64,000 bases of DNA, from positions 186,001 through 250,000 of the forward strand of contig NZ_NFID01000001.1 in assembly GCF_002161595.1 (NCBI RefSeq). The letters run 5' to 3'. The notes under the pieces were generated by a model. It saw only the letters and a list, made by a program, of their open reading frames with translations, made no database searches and was not told the origin of the DNA. Made by a program: the position numbers and the translations under genes. Positions 32,933-40,694 of this stretch are shown here, piece after piece. Position 1 is the stretch's first letter. Every line of letters starts with the position of its first letter. Origin of the DNA: Gemmiger sp. An50. GTDB lineage: Bacteria > Bacillota > Clostridia > Oscillospirales > Ruminococcaceae.

Positions 32933-33415
32933 GTGGAAACGGCCCAAATGCCTGCCTTCACCCCGGAAGCGGCGGTGGAGCAGTTTGGCGACACCGTGTT
33001 CCGGGCCGCCTTCGGCCTGGTAAAAAACCCGCAGGACGCGGAGGACATTGCCCAGGAGGTATTTTTGAATCTGGTGCGTCACGCACCCCAGTTTGAGTCC
33101 GCCGAGCATCAGAAGGCCTGGCTGCTGCGCTGCACCATCAACCGGTGCAAGAGCCACTTCCGCAGCGCCTGGATACGCCGCAGCGCTCCGCTGGACGAAC
33201 ACCTGTCCACCCCTTTCACCCCCGCAGAGAACACCGTGCTGGACGCGGTGGCCGCCCTGCCCATGAAATACCGGCAGGTGATCTATCTGCATTACATCGA
33301 GGGCTATTCCACCGCCGAGATCGCGGCGCTGCTGGATTCCAAGCAGAACACCGTGCTCAGCCAGCTTTCCCGCGGGCGGGCCCTTCTGAAAGACACGCTG
33401 AAAGGAGAATTTTGA
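32933..33415 (+). CDS. ECF-type RNA polymerase sigma factor
   Basis: A 160-residue sigma-70 family factor with only regions 2 and 4. Region 2 shows QFGDTVFRAAFGLVKNPQDA and EDIAQEVFLNLVRHAP; region 4 shows the FTPAENTVLDAVAALPMKYR, VIYLHYIEGYSTAEIAALLD and TVLSQLSRGRALLK helix-turn-helix. It directs polymerase to stress or envelope promoters that cannot be named here. The start is GTG 32933 after GAAAGGGGGG; ATG 32948 is the alternative. The next gene starts 2 nt after its stop and encodes a membrane-anchored partner, the usual sigma/anti-sigma arrangement. Confidence 0.93.
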   Translation: METAQMPAFTPEAAVEQFGDTVFRAAFGLVKNPQDAEDIAQEVFLNLVRHAPQFESAEHQKAWLLRCTINRCKSHFRSAWIRRSAPLDEHLSTPFTPAENTVLDAVAALPMKYRQVIYLHYIEGYSTAEIAALLDSKQNTVLSQLSRGRALLKDTLKGEF

Positions 33416-33417
33416 CC

Positions 33418-34059
33418 ATGCCCGACTCCCAGGATTACAAAAGCGCCATGGACAAAGTGACCGCCGGCCAGCGCTGGAAGCAAGCCACCCTGGAAAAGAT
33501 GCAGGCACAGGCCGCAGCCCAAAAGGCTGCCCGCCCCCGCCGTACCATTCCCTTCGGCCGCCGTGCCATTCCGCTGGCGGCGGCCGCCGCCGTCTGCCTG
33601 CTGGCGATCCCGGCCGCGGCCCGCAGCCTGACCTCCGTCTCGGGCGGAGCCACCGCAGCGGACCAGGCCAGCCCCCGCGTTGCCACCCGCCAGATGCCGG
33701 AAAGCAGCGCCGACGCCGCCAACGGAGCCGTGCCCTTTGCGCTGGCCGCCGCCCCGGAAGAGGCCGCCGCAGGCGGCACCCAGGACAAGGCAGCCGCCAC
33801 CGCAGCCCCCGCCCACACCACCGTGGAGGCCACTTCTCCCGAAGCGGCTCTGCCCGCTGAGGCCCGGCCTGCCGAAGAGGCGGACGGCCTGGACGCGGCG
33901 CTGGACCAGCTGGACGAAACCCTCGCCGCCGAGGGCGAAGGCCGCACCCGGGACGATGTGCTGGCCAGCGGCCTTGTGGAGGGCGACTGCTTCGTCTTCG
34001 TGCTGGCGGGCGACAGCGAGACCAGCTACCGGCTGTATCAAATCCCCTGCGCCCAATAA
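33418..34059 (+). CDS. Membrane-anchored partner of the ECF sigma factor (putative anti-sigma)
   Basis: A 213-residue protein. The N-terminal about 45 residues are charged and cytoplasmic (DKVTAGQRWKQATLEKMQAQ), a single hydrophobic segment lies near residues 48-66 (RAIPLAAAAAVCLLAIPAAA), and the outer part is a low-complexity Ala/Glu/Pro-rich stretch. It ends with a small domain (DVLASGLVEGDCFVFVLAGD). No HxxxCxxC zinc anti-sigma motif is present. Position and topology suggest an anti-sigma factor, but this is inference. ATG 33418 follows AAAGGAGAATTTTGACC, with the ribosome site inside the end of the sigma gene. Confidence 0.75.
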   Translation: MPDSQDYKSAMDKVTAGQRWKQATLEKMQAQAAAQKAARPRRTIPFGRRAIPLAAAAAVCLLAIPAAARSLTSVSGGATAADQASPRVATRQMPESSADAANGAVPFALAAAPEEAAAGGTQDKAAATAAPAHTTVEATSPEAALPAEARPAEEADGLDAALDQLDETLAAEGEGRTRDDVLASGLVEGDCFVFVLAGDSETSYRLYQIPCAQ

Positions 34060-34072
34060 AACCCAACAAAAA

Positions 34073-34130
34073 GTAAACCGCACTCCCGCCGGGCCACAGC
34101 AGGCTCAAAAGCGAGGGTGCGGTTTTGTTT
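34073..34130. terminator. Bidirectional terminator between sigma-partner and LytTR genes
   Basis: Outer stem AAACCGCACTC / GAGGGTGCGGTTT (one bulge) with TTTGTTTG on the plus side and TTTACTTTTTGTT on the minus side. It lies between convergent stops at 34059 and 34141. Confidence 0.75.
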
Positions 34131-34140
34131 GTATACAGTT

Positions 34141-34872
34141 TTAAAGCCGGGCGGACCACTCCTCAAAGCGGGCCTGCCATTCCAGATACTCCTGCCGCAC
34201 CTGACCGTAACGGCGCTCGCTCACCGGCACCCGGCGGCTGCTGCGCAGAATAAACTCGTACCGGCGCAGCCGCTGCACCTGATGCAGGTTCACCAGAAAG
34301 CCCCGCTGGGTGCGCAGGAAGGGCCGGCCTGCCAGCATCGTCTCCAGCCGGGCCAGACTCATGCGGCAGGGCAGCGGCGGGGTGTTGTCCACAAAATGGA
34401 ACTCCACCGTGTGGCCGTCCAGCCGCAGGGATTCCACCCGCACCAGATTCACCCGGCAGATTTCGCCGTCCACCGGCAATTCCAGCGTACAGGGGGCCAG
34501 CTGCTGGGCCAGCAGGTCCTCGAGACAGGGGCCCAGGCACTGGTCCAGCCGGTCCTTGCGCAGATACCGGTAGATGCGCAGCTCATACCCCTCCGGCGCA
34601 AATTCGCAGAAGGCCGACACCAGAATCACCGGCAGCTCCGGCCAGCGGGCCCGCAGCCGCCGGGCCGCTTCCAACCCGTTCATCCGGGGCATCTGCACAT
34701 CCAGGAACACCGCGTCGTAGCGGCAGCCCTCGCACTCGGCCAGCAGCCGCTCGGCATCGGAAAAGCAATCCACCCGGCAGCCGCTCTTCTGCCAGGGGGC
34801 GAAGCTGCGCAGCATCCGGGCCAGCTGCCGCCGGTAAAAGAAGTCATCATCGCACACCGCAAACCGGTACAT
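34141..34872 (-). CDS. LytTR family response regulator
   Basis: A 243-residue AgrA/LytR-type regulator. The receiver domain (residues 1-125) shows the acidic CDDD, the phospho-acceptor in AVFLDVQMPRMNG (Asp near 57), the Ser in LVSAF and a Lys in YLRKDRLDQ. The C-terminal LytTR DNA-binding domain (about 135-240) contains EICRVNLVRVESLRLDGHTV, LPCRMSLARLETMLAGRPFL and RTQRGFLVNLHQVQRL. These regulators usually respond to a HPK10-type quorum kinase encoded next door; none is present here. The start is ATG 34872 with GGGGGCGGAGGAAGG. Confidence 0.93.
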   Translation of the reverse strand: MYRFAVCDDDFFYRRQLARMLRSFAPWQKSGCRVDCFSDAERLLAECEGCRYDAVFLDVQMPRMNGLEAARRLRARWPELPVILVSAFCEFAPEGYELRIYRYLRKDRLDQCLGPCLEDLLAQQLAPCTLELPVDGEICRVNLVRVESLRLDGHTVEFHFVDNTPPLPCRMSLARLETMLAGRPFLRTQRGFLVNLHQVQRLRRYEFILRSSRRVPVSERRYGQVRQEYLEWQARFEEWSARL

Positions 34873-34969
34873 CCTTCCTCCGCCCCCTTTCCTTTATTAT
34901 AAAAGCCCAGACACCCGCGCGGAGGACGAACTTTCCTTCGTGTTTCTTCGGGGTTTTCCGACAAAAGCA

Positions 34970-35022
34970 AAAAAGCGGCCGGGGCCTCCTGTTCGGGGGT
35001 TCCGGCCGCTTTGTATCGTTCC
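34970..35022 (-). terminator. Terminator after the molybdenum hydroxylase operon
   Basis: Minus-strand stem AAAGCGGCCGG.. / ..CCGGCCGCTTT followed by TTTT, 5 nt after the large-subunit stop at 35027. Confidence 0.8.
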
Positions 35023-35026
35023 GGAT

Positions 35027-37309
35027 TTATTCGACCTTATTCCGCAGTGCCATGACCACGTCCTCCGGCTTTACCGGCAGGGTGTGGAAGGCAACGCCGG
35101 TGGCATTCTGGATCGCGCCCAGAATCGCCGGGGCGGGGGTGTTGATGACCAGCTCGCCGATGCTCTTGGCGCCGAAGGGGCCGCTGGGCTCGTAGCTGGA
35201 CTCAAACTCTACCCGGATGGTGCCCGCCTCCAGGCGGGTGGGAATCCGGTACTGCAGGAAGGAGTCGTTCATCATCCGGCCTGCCTTGGTGTACTGGATG
35301 TCCTCATACAGGGCCATGCCGATGCCCTGCACGATGCCGCCCTCGGTCTGCACCCGGGCCAGATTCTTGTTCACCACGGTGCCGCAGTCCACGGCGGCCA
35401 CGTAGTCCACCAGCTGGATCTTGCCGGTCTCGGGGTCCAGGTCGATCTCGGCCATGCCCACCATCATGGGCGGGGGCGATACCGGGGAGGAATGGCTCTC
35501 GCAGGCGGAGATGCACCGGGCGTGGCCCTCAAAGCTGGCGTAGCCGATGGCGGAAAGGCTCACTTCCCTGTCGGTGCCGGGCACGAATACCCGCTTGCCG
35601 TCGAACTCGGCGGTGTCGGCAGGCACGTCCAGCATCTTTGCACCCTGAGCCAGGATCTTCTCCCGCAGCTGGGCGCAGGCCTTCACCACGGCCATGCCGG
35701 TCACGTAGGTGGTGGAGGAGGCGTAGGAGCCGCAGTCGTAGGGGCTCTGGTCGGTGTCCACGCCGCGCACCGAGATATTCTCCATGGGGCAGTCCAGGCA
35801 GTCGGCGGCCATCTGGGTGAGGATGGTGTCACAGCCGGTGCCCATGTCGGTGCAGCCCACCAGCAGGGTGTAGAAGCCGTCGTCGTTCAGGCGGATCTCC
35901 ACGCTGCCGATGTCCACGCCGGAGATGCCGCTGCCCTGCATGGCCATGGCCACGCCCACAGAGCGGATATGGCCGTTTTCCAGCACCCGGCGGGGGGCCT
36001 TGTTCTCCCAGTCCATCATCTTCTTGGCGGTTTCCATGCACTTGTCCAGGGTGCAGCTGGTGCAGTTCTCGCCGTAGTACATGGCGAAGGTCTGGCCCAG
36101 GCGGACCATGTTCTTTTCACGGATGGCGCAGGGGTCCATGCCCAACTGGGCGGCCAGCTCGTTCACGGTGCTCTCCACCGCGAAGATGCCCTGAGTCGCG
36201 CCGTAGCCGCGGTACGCACCCGCGCCCATGGTGTTGGAGTAAACAACCTCGCTGCTGAAGCGGGCGGCCTTCAGGCTGCCGTACAGGGAGATGGACTTGG
36301 TGCCCACCAGGCCCACGGTGGTGGGGCCGTGCTCACCGTAAGCGCCCGCGTTGGACAGTGCCTTCACATCCAGCGCCCGGATGGTGCCGTCCTCATCCGC
36401 GCCGATGCGCACGGTGACGCGCATCTGGTGGCGGGGGGAGCCGTTGGCCTGGCTCTCCTGACGGGTGAAGCACAGGCAGGCGGGGCGGCCGGTCTTCATG
36501 GTAACAAAAGCGGGGTAAACCTCGCTCACGGCGCTCTGCTTGGCGCCGAAGCCGCCGCCGATGCGGGGCTTGATGACCCGGATGTTGGCCTTGCTCATTT
36601 CCAGCGCGTTGGACAGAATGCGACGCACATGGAAGGGCACCTGGGTGGAGGAGACCAGCGTGAGCCGGCCGTACTCGTCCAGATAGCTGAAGGTGACGAA
36701 GGGCTCCATCATGGCCTGGTTGTTGGCCTTGGTGTAGAAGGTCCGCTCGATGACCACCGGGCAGGTGGCCATTTCGGCTTCCACGTCGCCGTTTTCCATG
36801 CAGTCGGTGCTGCACAGGTTGCGCTTGTTGTCCGCGCCCACGGGGCACAGGGCCTTGAAGTCCTCTTCCGGGTGCACCAGAATGGGGTTATCTTTGGCCT
36901 TGGTGAAGTCCAGCACAGGCTCCAGCACCTGATATTTCACCTTGATGAGGCCCGCGGCCTTGGTGGCGGCAGCCTCGGTCTCGGCGGCCACCAGGGCCAC
37001 CGGGTCGCCCACGCAGCGCAGGCGGCGGTCCAGGATCAGCCGGTCGTAGGGGCTGGGCTCCGGGTAGGTCTGGCCCGCGGTGGTGAAGCGGCTCTGGGGT
37101 ACATCTTTATAGGTAAAGACAGCCACAACGCCGGGCACCTTCAGGGCGGCGGCGGTGTCGATCTCCTCGATCAGCGCGTGGGCGTGGGGGCTGCGCAGCA
37201 TCTTCACCATCAGGGTGTTGGCGGGGACCATGTCGCCGGTGTAGACCGGCTTGCCGGTCACAAGGCTCATGGCGTCCACCTTGCGGATGGCCTGATTCAC
37301 GTATTTCAT
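35027..37309 (-). CDS. Xanthine dehydrogenase-type molybdopterin-binding subunit
   Basis: A 760-residue large subunit of the xanthine dehydrogenase/aldehyde oxidase family, of normal length. The N-terminal a/b hammerhead begins IRKVDAMSLVTGKPVYTGDM with the typical RSPHAHALIEEIDT. The molybdopterin regions include KPRIGGGFGAKQ, GAYGEHGPTTVGLVGTKS, AYRGYGATQGIFAVES and, near the C-terminus, PFGAKSIGELVINTPAPAIL, carrying the conserved active-site Glu. Substrates of the family include purines, nicotinate and aldehydes; this one is not assigned. It overlaps the iron-sulfur subunit gene by 4 nt (ATGA) in the order FAD, Fe-S, Mo. Confidence 0.93.
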   Translation of the reverse strand: MKYVNQAIRKVDAMSLVTGKPVYTGDMVPANTLMVKMLRSPHAHALIEEIDTAAALKVPGVVAVFTYKDVPQSRFTTAGQTYPEPSPYDRLILDRRLRCVGDPVALVAAETEAAATKAAGLIKVKYQVLEPVLDFTKAKDNPILVHPEEDFKALCPVGADNKRNLCSTDCMENGDVEAEMATCPVVIERTFYTKANNQAMMEPFVTFSYLDEYGRLTLVSSTQVPFHVRRILSNALEMSKANIRVIKPRIGGGFGAKQSAVSEVYPAFVTMKTGRPACLCFTRQESQANGSPRHQMRVTVRIGADEDGTIRALDVKALSNAGAYGEHGPTTVGLVGTKSISLYGSLKAARFSSEVVYSNTMGAGAYRGYGATQGIFAVESTVNELAAQLGMDPCAIREKNMVRLGQTFAMYYGENCTSCTLDKCMETAKKMMDWENKAPRRVLENGHIRSVGVAMAMQGSGISGVDIGSVEIRLNDDGFYTLLVGCTDMGTGCDTILTQMAADCLDCPMENISVRGVDTDQSPYDCGSYASSTTYVTGMAVVKACAQLREKILAQGAKMLDVPADTAEFDGKRVFVPGTDREVSLSAIGYASFEGHARCISACESHSSPVSPPPMMVGMAEIDLDPETGKIQLVDYVAAVDCGTVVNKNLARVQTEGGIVQGIGMALYEDIQYTKAGRMMNDSFLQYRIPTRLEAGTIRVEFESSYEPSGPFGAKSIGELVINTPAPAILGAIQNATGVAFHTLPVKPEDVVMALRNKVE

Positions 37310-37773
37310 TCTGCTTTGCCCTCCTTTGCGGCCAGCCAGGCGCGAATGGCCCGCAGCTGGCTCTGGTAGCCGGTGCAGCGGCAGAGGTTGCCCTCCAGAT
37401 ACTCCCGGATCTCCTGGTCGGTGGCGTCAGCGCCCAGCTCGCGGCCCATGGCCAGCACGCTCATGATGAAGCCGGGGCTGCAGAAGCCGCACTGCTCGCC
37501 GCCCTGGTCCGCCAGAAAGCCGCCGAACTCCTCGGCTTCCTTCTGCAGGCCCTCCAGGGTGGTCACGGTGTGGCCGTCCGCCTGGCCGGCCAGCACGCTG
37601 CAGGACAGCACCGGCTTGCCGTCCATGTGGACGGTGCACAGGCCGCAGCCGGAGGTCTCGCAGCCGCACTTCACGGATTTGCAGCCCGCGTCCCGCAGAA
37701 AATGCAGCAGCTGGGTGTCCGGCGCGGCTTCGGCGGTATAGGGTCTGCCGTTCAATTGAATGGTCACCTGCAT
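37306..37773 (-). CDS. 2Fe-2S subunit of the molybdenum hydroxylase
   Basis: A 155-residue small subunit with two 2Fe-2S sites. The plant-ferredoxin-type site is GCKSVKCGCETSGCGLC with a later Cys in PVLSCS. The helical-bundle site is GGEQCGFCSPGF with EGNLCRCTGYQS. It passes electrons between the molybdenum centre and the FAD subunit in the cytoplasm. ATG 37773 is 3 nt after the FAD-subunit stop and its end overlaps the large-subunit start, so the three proteins are translationally coupled. Confidence 0.95.
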   Translation of the reverse strand: MQVTIQLNGRPYTAEAAPDTQLLHFLRDAGCKSVKCGCETSGCGLCTVHMDGKPVLSCSVLAGQADGHTVTTLEGLQKEAEEFGGFLADQGGEQCGFCSPGFIMSVLAMGRELGADATDQEIREYLEGNLCRCTGYQSQLRAIRAWLAAKEGKAE

Positions 37774-37776
37774 GGA

Positions 37777-38556
37777 TCAGCCCTCCTGTAAGGCCGCAAG
37801 GCAGCGGCCGGTCAAAACGTTTGCCAGATGGCGGCGGTATTCCTCACTGCCGCGCATGTTGCCCGCGAAGGTCAGCTGGCTCTGCATGGCAGCCTGGAAG
37901 GCTTCCAGCGCGGCCTTGTCCGCCGCGAGGGCCAGGGGTGCGTTCACCACTTCGGCCCGGGCGGGACGTGCGCCCACCACCACGCGGACCTGGCCGTCCT
38001 TCTCGGAAGCGGCAACTGCCAGCACCGGCAGGTCGGTCTCGGCGTTGCGCATGGTCTGGTAGACCGGGCGGCGGCCGTTCTTCTTCACGAAAATGCGCAC
38101 CAGGATGTCCCGGTCGGCGGGCATTTTTGCGTACTGCTCCAGCGGCATGCGGCCGGCCTTGAACAGCTCCACCTCGCAGTCCAGCGCCAGCAGCGCGCAG
38201 AGCAGGTCGGAGAAGCCGAACCGGGCTGCGATGCTGCCGCCCAGGGTGGCGCAGTTGCGGAACTGCACGCCCACGATGTGGCGGGTCATTTCCTTAAACA
38301 GACCGCCGAAGGCGCCGTTCAAAGCTTCGCTGGTCTCCAGCTGGCGCAGGGTGACCATGGCCCCCAGCGAAAACTCGCTTTCGGTCTCTTCAATGGTATC
38401 CAGCCCCAGTCCGCTCAGGTCCACAAGGGTGCCCACCCGGCGGCGGGTCAGGCGCAGCCAGCAGCCCCCGGCCAGCAGGGTGGTGCTGCGCTTCTGGTTC
38501 AGCTGCCAGGCCTCTTCCAGCGTGGCTGCCTTCACATATTGCTGTGCGGTAAACAT
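37777..38556 (-). CDS. FAD-binding subunit of the molybdenum hydroxylase
   Basis: A 259-residue CoxM/XdhC-type FAD subunit. The flavin pyrophosphate loop is TTLLAGGCWLRL (near residues 25-36). A second flavin motif, FRNCATLGGSIAARFGFSDL (near 98-117), and a C-terminal CO_deh_flav_C region follow. It transfers electrons from the Fe-S subunit to NAD+ or another acceptor. It is slightly short and its first loop reads AGGCWLRL rather than the common AGGTDLLV. It is the first gene of the minus-strand operon; ATG 38556 follows AAGGAGACTGTGAGGC. Confidence 0.92.
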   Translation of the reverse strand: MFTAQQYVKAATLEEAWQLNQKRSTTLLAGGCWLRLTRRRVGTLVDLSGLGLDTIEETESEFSLGAMVTLRQLETSEALNGAFGGLFKEMTRHIVGVQFRNCATLGGSIAARFGFSDLLCALLALDCEVELFKAGRMPLEQYAKMPADRDILVRIFVKKNGRRPVYQTMRNAETDLPVLAVAASEKDGQVRVVVGARPARAEVVNAPLALAADKAALEAFQAAMQSQLTFAGNMRGSEEYRRHLANVLTGRCLAALQEG

Positions 38557-38679
38557 GCCTCACAGTCTCCTTTCCGTTTTCTTTGGAGCAAGGCCCCGGT
38601 CAAGGGCATTCGTTCTCACTTTAATTTTAGCAAAGCGGCAGGGCCTTGTCGAGAGAAAAGACCCCCACGCGCACAAAAA

Positions 38680-38712
38680 AAAAGACCCGCCTTAGTTTGT
38701 AAGACAGGTCTT
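38680..38712 (-). terminator. Terminator of the tRNA operon
   Basis: Minus-strand stem AAGACCTG / CGGGTCTT followed by a run of nine T, directly after tRNA-Phe. Confidence 0.85.
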
Positions 38713-38714
38713 TG

Positions 38715-38790
38715 TGGTGCCTCCGATCGGAATCGAACCAATGACACGGGGATTTTCAGTCCCCTGCTCTACCAACTGAGCTACAGAGGC
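38715..38790 (-). tRNA. tRNA-Phe (GAA)
   Basis: A 76-nt cloverleaf with CCA encoded. Acceptor arms are GCCTCTG / CGGAGGC, the anticodon loop is CTGAAAA (anticodon GAA) and the T-loop is TTCGATT. It is the last tRNA of the four-gene operon, before the terminator. Confidence 0.97.
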
Positions 38791-38796
38791 ATTTTT

Positions 38797-38872
38797 TGGT
38801 GGAAGTTACAGGGCTCGAACCTGTGACCCTCTGCTTGTAAGGCAGATGCTCTCCCAGCTGAGCTAAACTTCC
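38797..38872 (-). tRNA. tRNA-Val (TAC)
   Basis: A 76-nt cloverleaf with CCA encoded. Acceptor arms are GGAAGTT / AACTTCC, the anticodon loop is CTTACAA (anticodon TAC) and the T-loop is TTCGAGC. Six nucleotides separate it from tRNA-Phe. Confidence 0.97.
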
Positions 38873-38883
38873 AGACAAAAAAA

Positions 38884-38959
38884 TGGAGCGGCTTACGAGG
38901 CTCGAACTCGCTACCTCCACCTTGGCAAGGTGGCGCTCTACCAGATGAGCTAAAGCCGC
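38884..38959 (-). tRNA. tRNA-Gly (GCC)
   Basis: A 76-nt cloverleaf with CCA encoded. Acceptor arms are GCGGCTT / AAGCCGC, the anticodon loop is TTGCCAA (anticodon GCC) and the discriminator is T. It is the second tRNA in the operon. Confidence 0.97.
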
Positions 38960-38968
38960 TTATAGTAT

Positions 38969-39044
38969 TGGTCGGAGTGGCGGGATTCGAACCCACGGCA
39001 TCCTGCTCCCAAAGCAGGCGCGCTACCAGCTGCGCTACACCCCG
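38969..39044 (-). tRNA. tRNA-Pro (TGG)
   Basis: A 76-nt cloverleaf with CCA encoded. Acceptor arms are CGGGGTG / CACTCCG, the anticodon loop is TTTGGGA (anticodon TGG) and the T-loop is TTCGAAT. It is the first tRNA after the promoter at 39081-39109. Confidence 0.97.
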
Positions 39045-39080
39045 TTGTGTTCAGGGCCCCTGTTCGTTGGGTGCTTGATT

Positions 39081-39109
39081 AGTATACTCAATTTTGGGCC
39101 AGGTGTCAA
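39081..39109 (-). promoter_or_regulatory. Consensus promoter of the tRNA operon
   Basis: Minus strand TTGACA (39109-39104), 17-nt spacer, TATACT (39086-39081), about 37 nt before tRNA-Pro. Confidence 0.9.
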
Positions 39110-39130
39110 CACCTTTTTGCAAAAAATTTT

Positions 39131-39162
39131 AAAAAAATTTGCGGGGCCCGAAAACCCCGCAA
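39131..39162 (-). terminator. Terminator after the DUF1622 gene
   Basis: Minus-strand stem TTGCGGGG / CCCCGCAA followed by ATTTTTTTAAAATTTTTT. It is close to the tRNA promoter, keeping the two units apart. Confidence 0.85.
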
Positions 39163-39180
39163 AATCAGATTTTATTCCGC

Positions 39181-39522
39181 TTACTGCTGGTGCTCCAGCT
39201 TGGCCTCCACCTCGGCCTCCTCGTTCTTGATTTCCCAGTGGATCAGGAAGGTCAGCGCGGCCCGCAGCACGATGATCGCACCCACGATCAAAATCTCGCT
39301 CATCTGGCGCACCACCACGGTACGCAGAATCTCGCTGCCCAGCTTGAACTCAAGACCCATGGCCATGCCCTTGGCCAGCTTGAGCCGGGTCAGGGGGTCC
39401 CGCCGCAGATAGTTCCAGATGCCCCGGATGCCAGCGGCGATCAGAACCGCCACGCCCATGAACTCAAACAACAGGATGGCGGCCTCCACGATCAGGTGCA
39501 GCACCTCGTTCAACAGTTCCAT
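39181..39522 (-). CDS. DUF1622 family membrane protein
   Basis: A 113-residue integral membrane protein of DUF1622. It has hydrophobic segment 1 (VEAAILLFEFMGVAVLIAAG), the conserved cytoplasmic loop LAKGMAMGLEFKLGSEIL, hydrophobic segment 2 (SEILIVGAIIVLRAALTFLI) and an acidic tail NEEAEVEAKLEHQQ. The function is unknown. ATG 39522 follows AAAAAGGAGAGAACACA. It is downstream of the DUF523 gene on the same strand (15-nt gap), so they are probably co-transcribed. Confidence 0.92.
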   Translation of the reverse strand: MELLNEVLHLIVEAAILLFEFMGVAVLIAAGIRGIWNYLRRDPLTRLKLAKGMAMGLEFKLGSEILRTVVVRQMSEILIVGAIIVLRAALTFLIHWEIKNEEAEVEAKLEHQQ

Positions 39523-39537
39523 TGTGTTCTCTCCTTT

Positions 39538-39999
39538 TTATTCGCTGTGTCGGCTTTGCGCCCACTGGTCCAGCCGGTCCAGCGTTTCCTCGCTGAACAC
39601 CGGCAGGCCGTTTTCCAAAAGCAGGCCGGCGGCCACCCCGTTGCCCGGCACCAATGTACCGGTAAAGCTGCCGTCGTAAATCGCCCCGCACCCGCAGGAG
39701 GGGCTGCGGGCTTTCAGCACCGCCGCTTCGCACCCGGCCAGCCGGGCAAGGGCCAGCGCCTCGGCCGCGCCCTTTTCGTATTGGGCGGTCACATCCTGCC
39801 CGTCCCGGTTCACCACCCGGCTGCCCTGCCGCTCGGCGGGGGTGCGGGGGGTGGGCAGGCCGCCGTAGATCTCCGGGCAGACCGGCACCGGGGTGCAGTC
39901 ATGGCTTTTGAGCCAGTGCACAAGGGGCCCGTTCTGTTTTGCGGCCCCGTCATACCGGCAGGCGCAGCCCAAAAGGCACGCCGATACCAGCAGCTTCAT
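39538..39999 (-). CDS. DUF523 family protein (2-thiouracil desulfurase-like)
   Basis: A 153-residue protein. MKLLVSACLLGCACRYDG at the N-terminus, VCPEIYGGLPTPRTPAE, the conserved RSPSCGCGAIYDGSFTGTLV and NGVAAGLLLENGLPVFSEE are the DUF523 signatures. Three or four conserved Cys suggest an Fe-S cluster, as reported for the thiouracil desulfurase branch. The in vivo role is uncertain. The start is ATG 39999 (GGGGTGGAGAAG upstream); the longer frame is rejected. Upstream lies a 172-bp MITE-like element. Confidence 0.9.
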   Translation of the reverse strand: MKLLVSACLLGCACRYDGAAKQNGPLVHWLKSHDCTPVPVCPEIYGGLPTPRTPAERQGSRVVNRDGQDVTAQYEKGAAEALALARLAGCEAAVLKARSPSCGCGAIYDGSFTGTLVPGNGVAAGLLLENGLPVFSEETLDRLDQWAQSRHSE

Positions 40000-40056
40000 C
40001 TTCTCCACCCCGCGTTTCGATTTTTTTGCTTCGGGCATGAACGCCCTGCTTTCCTA

Positions 40057-40228
40057 GGCGGCACCGCATGATTCCAGGTGGTGGAGCGCGCCGGAAAATT
40101 TTTTGCGGGATGAACCAAAAAGCACAGACAAGCCTTGGTGGCTTGACGAGCATTTTTGGAAAATCCCACGGAAAATTTTGGCGCGATACGCCGCCTGAGC
40201 CGCTAGGCGTGAATTGTGCGGTGTTGCC
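40057..40228. mobile_element. MITE-like palindromic element, copy 1 (172 bp)
   Basis: A 172-bp element without coding capacity. Left end GGCGGCACCGCATGATTCC and right end (reverse complement) GGCAACACCGCACAATTCA form terminal inverted repeats of about 18 bp. A second inverted pair, CGCGCC..AAAATTTT / AAAATTTT..GGCGCG, lies inside, so the whole can fold into a long stem. The apex holds the hairpin CAAGCC-TTGGT-GGCTTG (40129-40145). A copy of exactly the same length is at 55558-55729. No target-site duplication is visible. It fills the gap between the DUF523 and thioredoxin genes. Confidence 0.75.
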
Positions 40229-40370
40229 TTGTCTATAACTATACCATACGGAATTGCCCGGCGAAAAGAGGTTCTATGACTTTGTTACAGAGTTTTACCC
40301 ATTTTAATGATAGGATAAGAACGAAGAAACCAATCGAATGTATCCCGAACCTTTAAGGAGGTCGTTTTTT

Positions 40371-40691
40371 ATGGCAATGTTTTCTGTTACCACCCAGGAT
40401 TTTGAAAAAACCGTGATCGAATCTGCCACCCCGGTGCTGGTGGAGTTCACCGCTCCCTGGTGCGGCTACTGCCGCCGCCTGGCTCCCGTGCTGCAGCGCA
40501 TGAGCGCCGACGAGGGCATGCCCGCCATCGCCGCCGTGAACATCGACGAGGAGCCCGCTCTGGCCGAGCGCTTTAAAGTAGATACCATCCCCACCCTGCT
40601 GCTGTTCCAGAAGGGCAGCCACGGCCCGGCCCTGGTGGCCCCCTCCACCGCCGCTCAGATCAAGGAGTGGCTGGCCGGTCAGGAGGTGTGA
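40371..40691 (+). CDS. Thioredoxin-like protein with a CGYC active site
   Basis: A 106-residue thioredoxin fold protein. The active site reads APWCGYC (Cys 32 and 35 approximately) instead of the canonical WCGPC, and the cis-Pro is in DTIPTLLLFQKG. It reduces protein disulfides with electrons from thioredoxin reductase encoded immediately downstream (3-nt gap, stop to start). Replacement of Pro by Tyr should raise the redox potential relative to standard thioredoxin. ATG 40371 follows AAGGAGGTCGTTTTTT. The long upstream gap (40000-40370) contains the MITE-like element and AT-rich promoter-like sequence. Confidence 0.92.
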   Translation: MAMFSVTTQDFEKTVIESATPVLVEFTAPWCGYCRRLAPVLQRMSADEGMPAIAAVNIDEEPALAERFKVDTIPTLLLFQKGSHGPALVAPSTAAQIKEWLAGQEV

Positions 40692-40694
40692 GCC

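Noticed and set aside
34141..34872. Quorum-sensing locus (agr-like) around the LytTR regulator
   Set aside because: No HPK10 kinase, AgrB-type protease or peptide precursor frame was found nearby.
40229..40370. Defined promoter for the thioredoxin operon
   Set aside because: The region is AT-rich with several partial -10 matches, but no pair of hexamers with good spacing could be preferred.
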